DNA of 64,000 nt, from contig NZ_PRDS01000001.1 in NCBI RefSeq assembly GCF_002927635.1, positions 248,001 through 312,000 of the forward strand, given 5' to 3'. This DNA comes from Albidovulum inexpectatum. GTDB lineage: Bacteria; Pseudomonadota; Alphaproteobacteria; Rhodobacterales; Rhodobacteraceae. A program made the position numbers and the translations under genes. The notes beneath the pieces are model-generated. The model had not been told where the DNA came from and searched no databases. It saw only the letters and a program-made list of their open reading frames with translations. Below are positions 1 to 8,225 of the stretch, one piece after another (the first letter of the stretch is position 1; every line of letters begins with the position of its first letter).

Positions 1-1066
1 CCATCGACACGACCATGCCGGGCTCCAGAACCGTGTCGATATCCTCGCGCAGCTCCAGACCGCCTTCGCGCCCGTAATAGTGGCTGAGGATTCCAAAGGA
101 ATGGCCATAACCGAAGGTCCGGTATTGCAAGAGGTCACGTTCCGCCAGGAACGCATTCAGACGCGCCGTGACTTCGGAACAGCCGATGCCCGGACGCAGC
201 AGGCTGATCCCGTATTCGTGCGTCGCCACGTTCTGTTGCCAGATGCGCAGCGAAGCGGCGTCTGGCTGGCCCAGGAACATCGTGCGCTCCAACGCCGTGT
301 AATAGCCCGAGATCATCGGAAAGCAGTTCAATGACAGGATGTCGCCGCGCCCCAGCCGCCGGGACGTGACCGGGTTGTGCGCGCCATCGGTATTGATCCC
401 CGACTGGAACCAGACCCAGGTGTCGCGATACTCGGCCTGCGGAAACCGGCGGGCGATCTCCAGTTCCATGGCATCGCGCCCCGCCATGGCCACGTCCAGT
501 TCGCGCGCGCCTTCGACGATCGCGTCGCGCATCGCATGACCGCCATGATCGGCCACTGCGGCACCCTGTCGGATCAGTTCGATCTCGGCGGCAGACTTGC
601 GCATCCTCTGTCGCATGGTCGGACCCGAGAGATCCACCTTGCGCGAGGGAGACAGAAAGCTCTCCAGCCGCTCGGATTGCGCAAGCGTCAGGTGATCGGC
701 CTCAAAGCCGATCGCGCGGCCCGTTCCGGCGACATGCGCGACCGCGCGCCAGAAATTGTCCCGTTTCCAGTCCGTGTAGGTCAGGGCATCGCCGTAGCTG
801 CGACGCCAGGGCTGACCCGCATCGATACCCGCGGCGATCGTCACCGCCTGCGTTGCGGTCACGACCAGCGCATAGGGCCGCCCGAATGCGCAATACAGAA
901 AGCCCGAATAATAGGCCACGTTGTGCATCGAGGTAAGCACCGCCGCCTCGACACCCTGCGCATCCATGATGGCGCGCAACCCGCCAAGGCGGTTTTCGTA
1001 TTCCTCGGGCGCAAAGGGCAGCACCTTTTCACCCTGATGAAAGCGATAGAATTCTGGACGTTCCAT
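1..1066 (-). CDS. Creatinase (creatine amidinohydrolase), C-terminus cut by window edge
   Basis: Hydrolyses creatine to sarcosine and urea; a cytoplasmic enzyme with the pita-bread fold of the M24 family. The frame opens at ATG 1066 (MERPEFYRFHQGEK) and runs off the left edge after 355 codons; family members have about 400 residues, so roughly 45-50 C-terminal residues are missing. The translation follows Pseudomonas creatinase closely, including FGRPYALVVT, GGQPWRR-like GQPWRRSYGD, TWVWFQSGINTDGAHNPVT, SLNCFPMISGYYTALERT and QYRTFGYGHSFGILSHYYGR. The GAHNPVT histidine corresponds to the catalytic His of the family. This subgroup lacks the metal site of true M24 peptidases. No sarcosine oxidase or transporter is visible in the window. 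The assignment is confident because similarity extends over the whole visible length. Confidence 0.9.
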   Translation of the reverse strand, partial: MERPEFYRFHQGEKVLPFAPEEYENRLGGLRAIMDAQGVEAAVLTSMHNVAYYSGFLYCAFGRPYALVVTATQAVTIAAGIDAGQPWRRSYGDALTYTDWKRDNFWRAVAHVAGTGRAIGFEADHLTLAQSERLESFLSPSRKVDLSGPTMRQRMRKSAAEIELIRQGAAVADHGGHAMRDAIVEGARELDVAMAGRDAMELEIARRFPQAEYRDTWVWFQSGINTDGAHNPVTSRRLGRGDILSLNCFPMISGYYTALERTMFLGQPDAASLRIWQQNVATHEYGISLLRPGIGCSEVTARLNAFLAERDLLQYRTFGYGHSFGILSHYYGREGGLELREDIDTVLEPGMVVSM

Positions 1067-1342
1067 CCGTCAGACCTCATGTCTCGAGGCCCGATCGCCG
1101 GGCCCCGCAAGGTCCCGGCGTACAGGACGGTTGCGGAGCCATCATCAAGGCCCCGCGGGCTGGGGACTGGCCGTGGCATGGCGGCCGTGGATCCCTGCGG
1201 CGACGCCATCGCCGCAACCCACCGTGACGATTGCACCCAAGGGCCCCACCGGTCTGGTCAGAAAGCGACACGGGCGAAACGATTGCGCAGGCCCGCCGCG
1301 CGGCCTAGCCTGACGGTGCAGCCGTCAAGGAAAGTGGTCACG

Positions 1343-2350
1343 ATGCGCGCGGGTCCAGGGAATTGCATCACCGATATTTCCGGATTGCTTGTCGGCAATG
1401 CACAGGATGACGGGCTGCGCTCCGGGGTGACGGTGGTTCTGGGCGAAAGCCCGATGGTCGCGGCCGTCCACGTGATGGGCGGCGCGCCCGGAACGCGGGA
1501 AACCGACCTGCTGGCACCCGACAAGCTGGTGCAGGAGATCGACGCCATCGTGCTTTCGGGCGGATCGGCTTTCGGCCTCGACGCGGCCTCGGGCGTGGCG
1601 GACGGTCTGGCGCGAAAGGGGCGGGGATTTTCCGTCGGCCACCGGCGCGTGCCGATCGTGCCCGCCGCGATCCTGTTCGATCTGCTCAATGGCGGTGACA
1701 AGGATTGGGACGAAAACCCCTATCGCGCCCTTGGGCAACGGGCGCTTGACGCGGCCGGGCATGAGGTCGCGCTGGGATCGGCCGGGGCAGGCACGGGCGC
1801 GCTGACCCATGACCTGAAGGGCGGGCTTGGCACGGCTTCGGCCATTCTGGACAGCGGGATCACCGTCGGCGCGCTGGTGGCCGTCAATGCCGTGGGTTCC
1901 GTCACGGTCGATGGCGGTCCCCATTTCTGGGCCGCCCCGTGGGAGATCGGTGACGAGTTCGGCGGCCTTGGCCTGCCGCGCAACTTCCAACCGCATGCCG
2001 AGCCGGCCATCGAAAAGCGCGCGGGGCAGGCAACGACGATTGCCGTCGTCGCGACCGACGCCGTGCTGACGCGCGCACAGGCCCAGAGGATGGCAATCGC
2101 CGCCCATGACGGGCTGGCCCGCGCGATCGTGCCCGCCCATACGCCCGTCGATGGCGACCTGGTCTTTGCCGTGGCGACCGGCGCCCGGCCACTTGGCGAC
2201 CCGTTGCGCGACACGATGCTGATCGGTCATGCCGCGGCCTGCTGCCTTGCCCGGGCGATTGCACGCGGGGTCTATCTGGCCGCCCCCCGGCCGGGGGACG
2301 CGATGCCCTGCTGGCAGACCCGCTTCAGCGCGCCCCCAGAAGCGCATTGA
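1343..2350 (+). CDS. P1 family peptidase (DmpA/NylC-like, S58)
   Basis: 335 residues from ATG 1343, chosen because AAGGAAAG lies just upstream; the open frame extends further 5' but that part is shadow. Members of this family (DmpA aminopeptidase, beta-peptidyl aminopeptidases, 6-aminohexanoate oligomer hydrolase NylC) are made as precursors that cleave themselves to free a nucleophile. Visible family blocks are LLVGNAQDDGLRSGVTVVL near the N-terminus, LSGGSAFGLDAASGV, GSAGAGTGA, VGALVAVNAVGSV and the C-terminal TTIAVVATDAVLTRAQAQR followed by AAHDGLARAI. The scissile bond cannot be placed with certainty. The 3' end overlaps the convergent hydrolase gene by 26 bp. The substrate is unknown; it lies divergent to creatinase, which suggests but does not prove a role in nitrogen compound use. 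Confidence 0.8.
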   Translation: MRAGPGNCITDISGLLVGNAQDDGLRSGVTVVLGESPMVAAVHVMGGAPGTRETDLLAPDKLVQEIDAIVLSGGSAFGLDAASGVADGLARKGRGFSVGHRRVPIVPAAILFDLLNGGDKDWDENPYRALGQRALDAAGHEVALGSAGAGTGALTHDLKGGLGTASAILDSGITVGALVAVNAVGSVTVDGGPHFWAAPWEIGDEFGGLGLPRNFQPHAEPAIEKRAGQATTIAVVATDAVLTRAQAQRMAIAAHDGLARAIVPAHTPVDGDLVFAVATGARPLGDPLRDTMLIGHAAACCLARAIARGVYLAAPRPGDAMPCWQTRFSAPPEAH

Positions 2351-3119
2351 GCAACGGCGAATCCGGGCTTTCCAGCCCCTCGATCACATCGAAATGGTGA
2401 CGTCCGGCTTCTATCGTGACCGGACAGGCCCAGGCATTTCCCAGCCGCCTTGCCTGATCCAGAAAGGCCGGGCGTTCGTCACCCCCGACCCAGACGTGAA
2501 CCGCCTTGCCCGGTCGCGGCGGGATCAGCGCCGGGCTTTCTGCCGCAGCCATGGCCGCATCGAGCCCAAGATCGCGGTTCATCGAAGTTTCGATCAGAGG
2601 GCGCAGATCGGCGACCGGCGATATCGGCATCACCCGCAGCAGACGCGCATCGATCTCGCCAGGCAGCACGATGTCCGCGCCGACCATGCGCGCCGCCAGG
2701 TGACCGCCCGCAGAATGGCCGCAAAGCGCGATGGGTCCTGCAACCTCTGCCGCCATGGCCGGCAGGGCGGTTTCGATCTCGCGCCGGATCTGGCTTATCG
2801 AGGCCCTGGGCGCCAGCGTATAGGCGGGCATTGCGACCGCCCAGCCACGTGCCAGCGCGCCCGCGGCCAGATGCGAGAAATCGCGCGGGCCAAAGCGCAG
2901 CCAGTATCCCCCGTGGATGAAGATCATCAGCCCCGCGGGCTGATCCTCGGGCAGGAACAGGTCGAACCAGTTCCGCTCGGCCGGGCCGTAGCGGATCGCA
3001 AGCCTTGCCCGCTCGCCCAGCCCGGATCGGAACGCCCTTGCCGCCTTTTCCCAACGCGGCGGATAGTCCTTGCCGCCGGGGATGAAATCGGCATTGCTGT
3101 AGGCCAGATCGTGTCTCAT
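2325..3119 (-). CDS. Alpha/beta hydrolase, kynurenine formamidase-like
   Basis: 264 residues from the ATG at 3119 (MRHDLAYSNADFIPGG), preferred over an upstream ATG because family members begin with this type of sequence. Motifs are the oxyanion loop HGGYW (about residues 75-79), the nucleophile elbow GHSAGGH (Ser in about the middle), ISPVADLRPL, and a late GRHHFDVIEGL giving the catalytic His. This combination is typical of arylformamidases and related esterases that hydrolyse N-formylkynurenine or small esters. No other tryptophan catabolism gene is near, so the substrate is open. It is convergent with the P1 peptidase gene, overlapping its 3' end by 26 bp, and divergent from the dehydrogenase gene. 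Confidence 0.7.
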   Translation of the reverse strand: MRHDLAYSNADFIPGGKDYPPRWEKAARAFRSGLGERARLAIRYGPAERNWFDLFLPEDQPAGLMIFIHGGYWLRFGPRDFSHLAAGALARGWAVAMPAYTLAPRASISQIRREIETALPAMAAEVAGPIALCGHSAGGHLAARMVGADIVLPGEIDARLLRVMPISPVADLRPLIETSMNRDLGLDAAMAAAESPALIPPRPGKAVHVWVGGDERPAFLDQARRLGNAWACPVTIEAGRHHFDVIEGLESPDSPLLNALLGAR

Positions 3120-3200
3120 GCCACGGCCTCCATCCACAGCGGATGGACAATCCGACTGTCCTGTGGCATTTGATCAAATTGCAATTCAAGGGGGGTTACC

Positions 3201-4679
3201 ATGCTCGACACCGCCACCGATCTCCGCTCGCTTCTTTCGGATCCGACCCTGCTGGCCACCAAGGCCTATGTCGCCGGAGAATGGATCGACGCCGATGATG
3301 GCGCAACCTTCGAGGTGCGCAATCCCGCCCGTGGCGACGTGATCTGCACGGTTCCCGATCTTGGCCGCGCCGAGACCGCCCGCGCGATCGAAGCCGCAGA
3401 CCGGGCGCGCCGTGACTGGGCCGCGATGACCGGCAAGGAACGCGCGGCGATCCTGCGCAAGTGGTACGATCTGATGGTCGAGAATGCCGACGACCTGGCG
3501 CGTATCCTGACCGCCGAGATGGGCAAGCCCTTTGCCGAGGCGCGCGGCGAGATTCTCTATGGCGCCTCGTTCGTCGAATGGTTCTCGGAGGAGGCCAAGC
3601 GGATCTACGGCGAAACCATCCCGGGCCATCAGCGCGACAAGCGCATCACCGTGATCAAGCAGCCGATCGGCGTTGCGGCATCGATCACGCCGTGGAACTT
3701 TCCCAACGCCATGATCGCGCGCAAGGTCGCGCCGGCGCTGGCCGTGGGGTGCGGGTTCGTCGCGCGCCCTGCTGCCGAAACGCCGCTGTCGGCGCTGGCG
3801 ATGGCGGTGCTGGCCGAGCGCGCGGGCGTGCCCGCCGGCGTCTTCTCGGTCGTCACCTCGTCGCGCGCATCCGATATCGGCAAGGAATTCTGCGAAAACC
3901 CGATCGTGCGCAAGCTGACCTTCACCGGCTCGACCGAAGTGGGTCGCATCCTGCTGCGCCAGGCGGCCGATCAGATCAAGAAGTGCAGCATGGAGCTGGG
4001 CGGCAACGCGCCCTTCATCGTGTTCGACGACGCCGATCTGGATGCAGCCGTCGAAGGCGCCATGATCTCGAAATACCGCAACAACGGCCAGACCTGCGTC
4101 TGCGCCAATCGCATCTATGTGCAGGCCGGTGTCTATGACGCCTTTGCCGAAAAGCTGGCACGTGCCGTCGAGCGGCTGAAGGTCGGCGATGGCCTCGAGG
4201 ACGGCGTGACCACGGGTCCGCTGATCAACGAGGATGCGGTCAAGAAGGTCGAGGAACATATCGCCGACGCGCTTGCCGGCGGCGCCGAGATCGTGACGGG
4301 CGGCAAGCGGCATGAACTGGGTGGAACCTTCTTCCAGCCGACCGTGCTGAAGGGCGTGACACACGACATGAAGGTTGCCTCTGAGGAAACCTTTGGCCCC
4401 GTCGCCCCGCTGTTCCGGTTCGAGACCGAGGAAGAAGTCATCGCCAAGGCGAATGACACGATCTTCGGCCTTGCAAGCTATTTCTATGCCCGCGACATCG
4501 GCCGGATCACCCGCGTGCAGGAGGCGCTGGAATACGGTATGGTCGGGGTCAATACGGGCCTGATCTCGACCGAGGTCGCCCCGTTCGGCGGCGTCAAGCA
4601 ATCGGGCCTGGGCCGCGAGGGCAGCCGCCACGGGGTCGAGGACTACCTGGAAATGAAATACATCTGCCTGTCGGTCTGA
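3201..4679 (+). CDS. gabD: NAD(P)-dependent succinate-semialdehyde dehydrogenase
   Basis: Oxidises succinate semialdehyde to succinate, the last step of 4-aminobutyrate breakdown. 492 residues, usual for the family; the start at 3201 has AAGGGGGG upstream. The aldehyde dehydrogenase signature is complete: PWNFPNAMIARKVAPALAVG (about 164-183), FTGSTEVGR (241-249), MELGGNAPF with general-base Glu265, and NNGQTCVCANR with catalytic Cys299. The sequence SMELGGNAPFIVFDDADLD and the second cysteine beside the catalytic one fit the GabD group. One oddity is VARPAAETP near residue 187-195, where most ALDHs have a lysine (KPA) that contacts the cofactor ribose; here it is arginine. No gabT is adjacent. 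The gene is followed by a clear terminator. Confidence 0.9.
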   Translation: MLDTATDLRSLLSDPTLLATKAYVAGEWIDADDGATFEVRNPARGDVICTVPDLGRAETARAIEAADRARRDWAAMTGKERAAILRKWYDLMVENADDLARILTAEMGKPFAEARGEILYGASFVEWFSEEAKRIYGETIPGHQRDKRITVIKQPIGVAASITPWNFPNAMIARKVAPALAVGCGFVARPAAETPLSALAMAVLAERAGVPAGVFSVVTSSRASDIGKEFCENPIVRKLTFTGSTEVGRILLRQAADQIKKCSMELGGNAPFIVFDDADLDAAVEGAMISKYRNNGQTCVCANRIYVQAGVYDAFAEKLARAVERLKVGDGLEDGVTTGPLINEDAVKKVEEHIADALAGGAEIVTGGKRHELGGTFFQPTVLKGVTHDMKVASEETFGPVAPLFRFETEEEVIAKANDTIFGLASYFYARDIGRITRVQEALEYGMVGVNTGLISTEVAPFGGVKQSGLGREGSRHGVEDYLEMKYICLSV

Positions 4680-4699
4680 TCCGGGACTGACCGAAATGC

Positions 4700-4730
4700 G
4701 GCGCCGCCCGATCGGGCGGCGCCTTTCGTT
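4700..4730 (+). terminator. Rho-independent terminator after gabD
   Basis: A perfect inverted repeat at 4700-4723 (arms GGCGCCGCCC and GGGCGGCGCC, loop GATC) is followed by TTTCGTTT. It starts 20 bp after the gabD stop codon and faces the same way. Confidence 0.85.
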
Positions 4731-4832
4731 TGCACGCCTTGCGCCGTGTTATCCGATAGCAGGCCCGCGTTTTTGCCTATCCCATGGCCGTCGGGTCAGA
4801 TCGGTCGCAGGCAAAGACCGGAGGAACTGAAC

Positions 4833-5357
4833 ATGCCGATACTCAAGAAGACCCGCAACGGCCTGATCGCAGCGATCGCCGCGGGCGCCATGATCTCGGC
4901 CACGGCCGTGCCGGCCCAGGCCTGGGGCAAGAAGGAACAGAACCTGCTGAAGGGGCTTGCCGCAGCGGCCATCGTCGGCGCCATGATCATGAACAGCCGG
5001 CAGGGTCAGGCCCAGACGACCCGGCAAGGCTGGCAGCCCGCGCCGGCCCCGACCTATCGCAGCCCAGCGCCGCGCTATGAAAGCCCAGCCCGCTATGAGC
5101 CGCCCGCCACGCCCCGCTATCGCTCGGGCATTCATGACACGGCCGCCGCGCGTGCCTTCAATGCCCTGTCGTTGTCCGAACGCAAGCTGGTCCAGACGCG
5201 GCTTGCCGACTGGGACTATTACCACGGCGCGATCGACGGCACGTTCGGCCCGATGACCTACCGGGCGGTAAGCTCTTACGCAACCGACACGACCGGAACC
5301 GCCCAGCTTGAGACGACCGCGGGCGCTTTCGGCTTTTACGATTCGATCATTCGCTGA
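4833..5357 (+). CDS. Secreted protein with C-terminal peptidoglycan-binding-like domain
   Basis: 174 residues from ATG 4833, chosen for the GGAGGAACTGAAC just before it; an in-frame ATG further upstream lacks a site. The N-terminus is a signal peptide (KKTRNGLIAAIAAGAMISA, cleavage expected after AVPAQA). Residues about 30-50 form a glycine/alanine-rich hydrophobic stretch, followed by a Pro/Tyr/Ser/Arg-rich linker of repeated RYESPARYEPPATPRYRS type. The C-terminus (ALSLSERKLVQTRLADWDYY, then HGAIDGTFGPMTYRAVSSYA) resembles a PG_binding_1 repeat: helix, YxGxIDGxxGPxT, helix. Probably periplasmic and cell-wall associated. The partner and exact role cannot be told from the sequence. Confidence 0.7.
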   Translation: MPILKKTRNGLIAAIAAGAMISATAVPAQAWGKKEQNLLKGLAAAAIVGAMIMNSRQGQAQTTRQGWQPAPAPTYRSPAPRYESPARYEPPATPRYRSGIHDTAAARAFNALSLSERKLVQTRLADWDYYHGAIDGTFGPMTYRAVSSYATDTTGTAQLETTAGAFGFYDSIIR

Positions 5358-5411
5358 CGCAAGAGGGGGCGCCGACAGGACCCGTGCCCCCCTGATCGCG
5401 CACGACTCAGG

Positions 5412-5948
5412 TCAGGCGTCGGCCTGTTCGGGCTTGGGCATTTCTTCCGCGGCCTGCGTAACCGCCTTGGGGGCGTCAGAGCTTGCCTCGATCGCGCGGG
5501 GCTCGACCTCGCGCGAGGCTCCGTCGTCGCGCGCAATCTCGATTCGGCGGGGCTTCAACGCCTCGGGCACCTCACGCACCAGGTCGATATGCAGCATCCC
5601 GTCGGCGTGGCGTGCGCCCGTCACGCGCACATGATCGGCCAGGGCGAAGCGCCGCTCGAACGCGCGTGTCGCAATTCCGCGATGAAGATAGACCTTGCCT
5701 TCATCCTCGGTCGCCTTCCGGGCGGAGACGACCAGAAGGTTGTCGCGCACCTCGACATTCAGCTCATCCGTCGAAAAGCCCGCGACCGCGATCGAAATGC
5801 GATAGGCGTTCTCGTCGGTCTTTTCGATATTGTAGGGGGGATAGGATTGCTGGCTGGTGTCGGCGGACAGGACACGATCCATCAGGTCGGCGATCCGGTC
5901 AAAACCGACGGTTGCCCGGTAAAGCGGTGTGAAATCATAGCTGCGCAT
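5412..5948 (-). CDS. Small heat-shock protein (Hsp20/alpha-crystallin family)
   Basis: ATP-independent holdase chaperone that keeps denaturing proteins soluble. 178 residues when started at ATG 5948 (MRSYDFTPLYRATVGFDRI). GGAGGATGAG directly precedes this ATG and overlaps an in-frame ATG four codons earlier, which rules out the earlier start. The alpha-crystallin domain spans about residues 35-130: PPYNIEKTDENAYRISIAVAGF, the DELNVEVRDNLLVVSARK strands, YLHRGIATRAFERRFALADH and the C-terminal ALKPRRIEIA. The last 40 residues are an acidic, alanine-rich tail. It resembles the IbpA/HspA proteins of Rhodobacteraceae, and a candidate heat-shock-type promoter lies upstream. Confidence 0.9.
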   Translation of the reverse strand: MRSYDFTPLYRATVGFDRIADLMDRVLSADTSQQSYPPYNIEKTDENAYRISIAVAGFSTDELNVEVRDNLLVVSARKATEDEGKVYLHRGIATRAFERRFALADHVRVTGARHADGMLHIDLVREVPEALKPRRIEIARDDGASREVEPRAIEASSDAPKAVTQAAEEMPKPEQADA

Positions 5949-6037
5949 CTCATCCTCCATCGAGCGATGTGTGCAGGCCGCCCGGAATCCGCGACGGCCG
6001 GGAAAGCCGGAGGCCCGTTTCGGCGCCTTCCGCGAAT

Positions 6038-6067
6038 TGAGTTGGGACCCGTGGGCCTTCTGTCAAG
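6038..6067 (-). promoter_or_regulatory. Candidate promoter of the small heat-shock gene
   Basis: On the minus strand CTTGACA (6067-6061) is followed after 15-17 bases by CCCAACTCA. The -35 box is a perfect TTGACA preceded by C, as in alphaproteobacterial RpoH promoters (CTTG...CCCAT-like -10); the -10 match is weak. It lies about 90 bp upstream of the ATG at 5948 and just past the stop of the serine protease gene. Confidence 0.3.
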
Positions 6068-6070
6068 TGG

Positions 6071-6868
6071 TCAGGGCCGGACGAACTTCGCGCCCCCGGC
6101 AGAGAGGCCCGCAGACGCCGGGCTCACCTTGCGAAACCGCGAGGCCGTGGCGTCGAATGCGGCGCGCAGTTCGGCCAGCGGCGCCCGCATCGCAGTGCCC
6201 AGCGCAACCGGCTGGCCATCCATCTCGGCCTTGGCCGATACGACGGACACGATCTGCGGCTGGCCGTTCTGCATCTGGAAGATGGGTGCTCCCGACGATC
6301 CAAAATCGACCGAGCAGGTCAGGACAAGGATCCCGGGCTGGCGGCCCAGAACCTTGCAGGCAGGCTCGAGCGATGGCGCTTCGGCCCGGTCGATGGCGTA
6401 TGAAACGATCCCGACCGTGTCGCCCCGATGCGGGTCGGCCCCGATGGCAAAGGGGCGCACCATGCTGACCCGGACGGGCTGATCGAGCTCCAGGATGGCC
6501 AGATCATAGGCCACCCGATCGATCCGGTCCTGGCCTTCGTAGACATAATCGGGATGCGCCACCGCACGGCGGACCTTGCGATAGGCCACCGCGCGGCCCT
6601 CGCGCCAGCCTGCAAGGAACGTCATCTCTGACGGATCATGCGGCCGACCCGTCGTGCGGTCATAAAGGCAATGCGCAGCCGTCAGGACCTGGCTGGGCGA
6701 TATCAGCGTTCCGGTGCAAAAGGCCTTGCCGCCGATATCGATCCGCCCGACGGCCTCCCAGCCACGTCCTTCGTCGAGGGTGCGCAGCCGGACCAGACCG
6801 CCCCCCTGCGCGGTGGCCGTCGTGACAAGCAGCACCCATGCCAAAGCCATAGCCAGTATCGACCGCAT
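6071..6868 (-). CDS. Secreted trypsin-like serine protease
   Basis: 265 residues from ATG 6868, which opens a typical signal peptide (MRSILAMALAWVLLVTTATA, cleavage before QGGG); the longer upstream frame is not needed. The chymotrypsin-fold triad is visible: His66 in LTAAHC, Asp122 in YDLAILEL and Ser192 in DFGSSGAPIF. The usual GDSGGP is thus GSSGAP, with an Asp at 188. GTLISPSQVLTAAHCLYD is the standard entry strand. Cysteines at 51 and 67 probably form a disulfide, as do 171 and 185. It is expected in the periplasm. It lies downstream of the glc operon on the same strand, 34 bp from the end of glcF, so may be read through from it. The substrate is unknown. Confidence 0.8.
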   Translation of the reverse strand: MRSILAMALAWVLLVTTATAQGGGLVRLRTLDEGRGWEAVGRIDIGGKAFCTGTLISPSQVLTAAHCLYDRTTGRPHDPSEMTFLAGWREGRAVAYRKVRRAVAHPDYVYEGQDRIDRVAYDLAILELDQPVRVSMVRPFAIGADPHRGDTVGIVSYAIDRAEAPSLEPACKVLGRQPGILVLTCSVDFGSSGAPIFQMQNGQPQIVSVVSAKAEMDGQPVALGTAMRAPLAELRAAFDATASRFRKVSPASAGLSAGGAKFVRP

Positions 6869-6902
6869 CCCGTTCGCCCCGGTTCCTGCCAGGAAAGGAC
6901 TT

Positions 6903-8225
6903 TTACTGCCCGCTTGCGGCAGGATTATGACCGCCCATCGCCGGGTCCAGCGCCGAAGGCCGTGGTCCACCCGCCGCCCAATCCAGCAATTCCACCGTGT
7001 GCACGACCGGGATCTTCGTCCCCGACCCGATCTGCATCATGCAGCCGATATTGCCCGCGGCGATCACCTGGGGCGCGCGCGCCTCGAGCGTCGCCACTTT
7101 CCGGCGCTTCAGCTCGTCCGAGATTTCGGGCTGCAGCAGATTGTAGGTTCCGGCCGAACCGCAGCAAAGATGCGAATCGGCGGGTTCGACAACCTCGAAA
7201 CCCGCGCTGCGCAGCAGGGCCTTGGGCGTGTCCTTGATCCCTTGTCCGTGCTGCAGCGAGCAGGCCGCGTGATAGGCGACGCGCAGGCTTTGGGGCGCCT
7301 GCCCCCGATAGCCGAGGCGTTCGAGCAATTCGGTCACGTCGCAGGCAAGCGCCGCGATCTCGGCGGCCTCGGCGGCCAGATCGGTGGTGCGGAACATGTG
7401 GCCGTAATCCTTGACCGTCGTGCCGCAGCCGCTGGTATTGATGACGACGGCATCCAGCCCCTCGCCGCGCTTCTCGGCGATCCAGGCGCGGATATTGGCG
7501 GCAGCGGAACGATGCGCCTCGTCCTCGCGCCCCATGTGATGGGTCAGCGCCCCGCAGCAGCCCGCCCCGCGCGCCACCACGACCTCGCACCCCATGCGCC
7601 GCAGCAGCCGGATCGTGGCGTCGTTGATGTCAGTATTCAGGGCCCGCTGCGCGCAGCCGGTCAGAAGCGCGACCCGCGCACGGCGGGCGCCGATCGCGGG
7701 AAAGACCTGTGGATCGTCGTTGCGGCTGACCGGCGGAATGCGCCGCGGCGCCATCCGCAGCATCGCACGCAATCGGGCATCGGGCATCAGCCCGGCAAGG
7801 GGCCGGGCGATCTTCGCGCCCAGAAGCGCCAGTCGGAACCGGCCCGGATAAGGAATGATCCGGGCCAGCGTCCAGCGCAGCAGCCGGTCGAACCAGGGGC
7901 GCCGATAGGTCCGCTCGATATGAACACGGGCATGATCGACCAGGTGCATGTAATGCACGCCCGACGGGCAGGTCGTCATGCAGGCCAGGCAGGACAGGCA
8001 GCGGTCGATATGCCGCACCGTACGTACGTCCGCCGGCCGCCCGGCCTCGAGCATGTCCTTGATCAGGTAGATACGTCCCCGGGGGCTGTCCAGCTCATCC
8101 CCCAGAACCTGATAGGTCGGGCAGGTTGCCGTGCAGAAGCCGCAATGCACGCAGGCGCGCAGGATCTCGTTCGCGCGCGCGATGGCGGGGTCCTTCAGCT
8201 GCTCGGGCGTGAAATTCGTCTGCAT
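6903..8225 (-). CDS. glcF: Glycolate oxidase, iron-sulfur subunit
   Basis: Electron-transfer subunit of the membrane-associated GlcDEF complex, which oxidises glycolate to glyoxylate. 440 residues. Two 4Fe-4S ligand sets are near the N-terminus: Cys25/28/31/35 (CVHCGFCTATCP) and Cys76/79/82/86 (CLSCLACMTTCPSG). The C-terminal half has the paired CCG domains typical of GlcF/HdrB proteins (GAGCCGALTHHMG, and SHLCCGSAGTYN), including the NTSGCGTTVKDYG block. The start ATG overlaps the glcE stop by one base (TGATG), so translation is coupled. Third gene of glcD-glcE-glcF. Confidence 0.95.
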   Translation of the reverse strand: MQTNFTPEQLKDPAIARANEILRACVHCGFCTATCPTYQVLGDELDSPRGRIYLIKDMLEAGRPADVRTVRHIDRCLSCLACMTTCPSGVHYMHLVDHARVHIERTYRRPWFDRLLRWTLARIIPYPGRFRLALLGAKIARPLAGLMPDARLRAMLRMAPRRIPPVSRNDDPQVFPAIGARRARVALLTGCAQRALNTDINDATIRLLRRMGCEVVVARGAGCCGALTHHMGREDEAHRSAAANIRAWIAEKRGEGLDAVVINTSGCGTTVKDYGHMFRTTDLAAEAAEIAALACDVTELLERLGYRGQAPQSLRVAYHAACSLQHGQGIKDTPKALLRSAGFEVVEPADSHLCCGSAGTYNLLQPEISDELKRRKVATLEARAPQVIAAGNIGCMMQIGSGTKIPVVHTVELLDWAAGGPRPSALDPAMGGHNPAASGQ

